64,000 nt of DNA from Bettongia penicillata ogilbyi (Eukaryota; Chordata; Mammalia; Diprotodontia; Potoroidae): NCBI GenBank assembly GCA_023548195.1, contig JAJHZJ010000808.1, forward strand, positions 2,833,182 to 2,897,181, in the 5' to 3' direction. Position numbers and translations under genes: made by a program. Under the pieces are notes generated by a model. It was not told where the DNA came from. It was given only the letters and a program-made list of their open reading frames with translations, and made no database searches. Numbering within the stretch: position 1 is the first letter of the stretch; every line of letters begins with the position of its first letter. Below are positions 59,590 to 64,000 of the stretch, in pieces.

Positions 59590-59902
59590 GTGTAAGCAAT
59601 AGCTTCAGCCATATAGTGTGATAAGAAAATAAGTGGTCTACACAAGTCAGAATTGTAGTCTAAGTCTCCTAGGGAGTATTAAGAAGCTATGTTGATGTAA
59701 AAAAATTAGAATATTACATTTCTCTCTTCCATATTATATTTCCCTGTCCTGCCTAAGGGAACTGGGTTCACTTTAAATAAAGAAGAGGGAAGAAATTGTT
59801 GATAATTACAGAGGAAATCATGGCAAAAGGAAAGAAAACAAAAAGGAGACAAAGGAGAAATGCTTTTGTACTCAAAGCACTTACAAAATGACATTTAAAT
59901 TA

Positions 59903-61879
<1,977 letters not shown>

Positions 61880-63200
61880 TCTATTAATCTTCTTAACTCC
61901 TTATTTTATAGTTAGATTTGTCTAGTTTTGAGAGGGGTAAATTGAGGTCCCCCACTAGTATTCTTTCACTGTCTGTTTCTTTCTGTAACTCATTTAACTT
62001 TTCCTTTAAGAATCTGGATGCTCTCCCATTTGGTGCATATGTGTTTAGTACTGATGTTATTTCATTGCCTATAGTGTCTTTCAGCAAAATGTAGTTGTCC
62101 TGATGGTCTCTTTTAATTATGGTCTATTTTTGCTTTCTTTGTCTGAGATCATGATTGCTCCTCCTGTCCTTTTTATCTCACCTGAAACACAACAGATTCT
62201 ATTTTAGCCCCTTATTTTAACTCTGTGTCTTTATGTTTGAAATCCATTTCTTCTAAATGACATACTTGGATTCTGGTTTCTAATTCATTCTGCTATCCAC
62301 TTTTTTTTTTATGGGTGAGTTCATCCCATTCACATTCACAATTATGATTACTAATTATGTATTTTCCTCTTTCCCATTTTTATTCTGTTTATCCTTCTCT
62401 CTCTTTACTCTGTCTCTCCTCAAAAGTCTGTTTTGCTTCTCACCACTACCTCCCTTAACTTTCCCTCCTTTTCATTACCTCCCCTCTTTTCTCATTCTCT
62501 TCCCTCCTACTTCCCTGTTGGTAGATTTCTATACTCAACTGAGTATGTATGTATATTCTTCCATTTCTGAATCAAATCTAATGAAAGTAAGGTTCAAATC
62601 ATGTTAAATCTTACTATTTTTAGGTTGACAAATAGCATAAATATTACGGTGCTTTAGGCAGTTTCTTCAATAATGACTAAATCTCTAATAAGTTGTTTGT
62701 ATCCAAGGAAATTTACAACTGGTAAAATCACGTGAGTCTTCTTCTCATCTGTACTATGCAGATAATAATACCTTGATTTGACCTTATTTGTTGAGAGCAT
62801 ATTTTTAATGGGGAACAGTTTTCCATATGGACATCAAAAAGCCTGACATTCTCACTGTCTTCAAGCAATGACTACCATGACTCTCCCATTTTTTCCTCCA
62901 TTATAAGAGCTCTTCCTTGCATGCCTTTTTTTATGGGAGATAATTTCCCCCATTCTTCCTCCTCCTCCCCATGGTTCCTATCCCTTTAATTTTTTTTAGA
63001 TCATCTCATCATAGGAAAGTAAATAGTTTAACCTTATTAAGGGCCTTTGATTTCTTTTTCATTTTGCCTTTTTATGTTTCCCTTGAGTCTTGTGTATGAA
63101 TGTCAAGTTTTCTTTTCAGCTCTGGTCTTTTGATCAAGTATGCTTGAAATGTCTCTATTTCATTAAAGTCTATCCTCACAGCAATCTCATCCAATATGTA
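61880..63200 (-). mobile_element. L1 LINE, ORF1 end through ORF2 endonuclease
   Basis: Read on the minus strand: ORF1 C terminus near 63090-63160 ('FQAYLIKRPELKRKL'-like), an inter-ORF region, a 'VNVNGMNSPIK'-like ORF2 start near 62320, 'GGAIMISDKES' near 62150, then an open 64-codon stretch 62087-61893 with NTYAPN, 'GDLNLPLS' and LDKSN, the L1 apurinic endonuclease motifs. Stops break the frame elsewhere. Unlike HAL1, this copy does have ORF2 after ORF1. Sense with WDR19. Confidence 0.7.
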
Positions 63201-63234
63201 GCTGTACTAAAGGTATTATTTTTTTAATATACTT

Positions 63235-63600
63235 CAATTAAAAGACCTTATCTTGTGCAAGTCACTATTCTAGGTGCTGGAGTTAGGAGAACAAAAACAA
63301 AACAGTCCCAGCCCCCAAGAAGCTCACATTCTACTGAAATACAAGTATTGCTGGGTACTTAAAGGGCCAAAGGAAAAGTCAGAAAGTTCTAGGAATTTTT
63401 GAGGAAGAAGAGAGTCTTAATAACTAAGGAAATCAGGAAAGGATTCAAGAAGGAAAAAATAGTTCTCATGCTGAGTCTTGAAAGAAAATAAGGTTTCTGA
63501 GTGACAAAGTTGAAGACGTATTACATTTCTAGGCATGAATGGATAGACTTGGAGTCAGTAAAACCTGGGTTGAAATCAGATCTGACTAACTGGTAAAATT
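63235..63600 (-). mobile_element. L2 3' end, antisense
   Basis: 'tcttgtgcaagtcactattctaggtgctgg', 'cagtcccagcccccaagaagctcacattctac' and downstream 'gtcttgaaagaaaataagg' complement the L2 3' region. Confidence 0.65.
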
Positions 63601-63806
63601 TTGGACAGAACCAGGTACAACTTTGAAACAATATATGTGGGTAGAAAGAAAAGAGTCAAAGATGACTCTGTAGTTATGAACCTGAACTGAGAGAATGGTA
63701 CCATGAGATCATGAACATATGGCCCATCTTACTCCCGTGCAAGTCAGGTCCTTTTAGTGGCATGTATTCTTACCCCCAAGAAGTTATAATATGACTATTA
63801 TATTAC

Positions 63807-63953
63807 CTGGCTACCATTTTGGCTCCCTCAAGAGACTGGGTTTCCCTGACAACACTAACAGCTTTTTCAGGATTACCAAGGTGGTCCAAATATATACGTA
63901 TTACATTATCCCATTGTTTGGCATTTTTATAAGCCACAACAGCTTCTTTATAT
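63807..63953 (-). CDS. WDR19: WDR19 (IFT144) exon W1, most 5' exon in window
   Basis: 147-nt exon, acceptor ...tcag|ATA and donor CCAG|gtaata. One base completes the preceding codon and two bases (AG of Arg) continue into W2. It encodes residues 1-48 of the visible part, beginning [18 protein letters not shown] and ending EGAKMVA. Alternating TPR-like helices of the C-terminal half of IFT144. The WD-repeat N-terminal half must lie beyond 64000. The IFT-A complex drives retrograde transport in cilia and entry of membrane cargo; human WDR19 variants cause ciliopathies. Confidence 0.95.
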
Positions 63954-64000
63954 CTGAAATAAATAATGGCATGTCTTAAAGTTCACAATTTGAATATTTT

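Overview
This window is vertebrate nuclear DNA: AT-rich, with short exons in long repeat-filled introns. The repeat mix (L2, CR1/L3 and MIR remnants beside younger L1, RTE, tRNA-headed SINEs and an uninterrupted ORF1-only 'half-L1' HAL1 element) points to a marsupial mammal. That assignment is inferred from repeats and exon similarity; the species cannot be named.

One protein-coding gene explains the window. On the minus strand I assembled twelve consecutive coding exons, called W1 to W12 in transcription order, from 63953 down to the stop codon at 6439-6441. All splice junctions are GT-AG and all intron phases are compatible. They encode the last 433 residues of WDR19 (IFT144), the WD-repeat/TPR-like subunit of the intraflagellar transport complex A of cilia. 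The visible part is the C-terminal helical solenoid (W1-W9) and a cysteine-rich, probably zinc-binding C terminus (W10-W12). The gene's 5' part lies beyond 64000. No exon of a second gene was recognised; 1-6200 downstream of WDR19 is repeats.

The coding exons total about 1.3 kb of a 57.5-kb span. Layout in plus coordinates: 1-6200 has CR1 and L2 copies and a hAT-like MITE. 6.4-26.6 kb has exons W12-W8 with L1, L2, RTE, MIR and SINE insertions. 26.6-42.8 kb has exons W7 and W6 and a cluster of HAL1 elements: one 5'-truncated, one internally deleted SINE-sized derivative with a perfect target-site duplication, one old remnant, and one full-length copy (37512-40545) with a 378-codon ORF1. 42.8-64 kb has exons W5-W1 with L1 ORF2 pieces, a local duplication, many L2 copies and a second MITE.

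I found no prokaryotic-type system, CRISPR array, operon, tRNA or rRNA gene. The observations most worth a second look are a 28-nt inverted repeat bracketing exon W6, the internally deleted HAL1 derivative, the intact HAL1 with an in-frame ORF1 expansion, a SINE family sharing one 3' body between two unrelated heads, and an inverted pair of LTR-like repeats in or beside an L2 copy. Repeat family names rest on recognised sequence and not on a database search, so boundaries are approximate unless a target-site duplication is stated.
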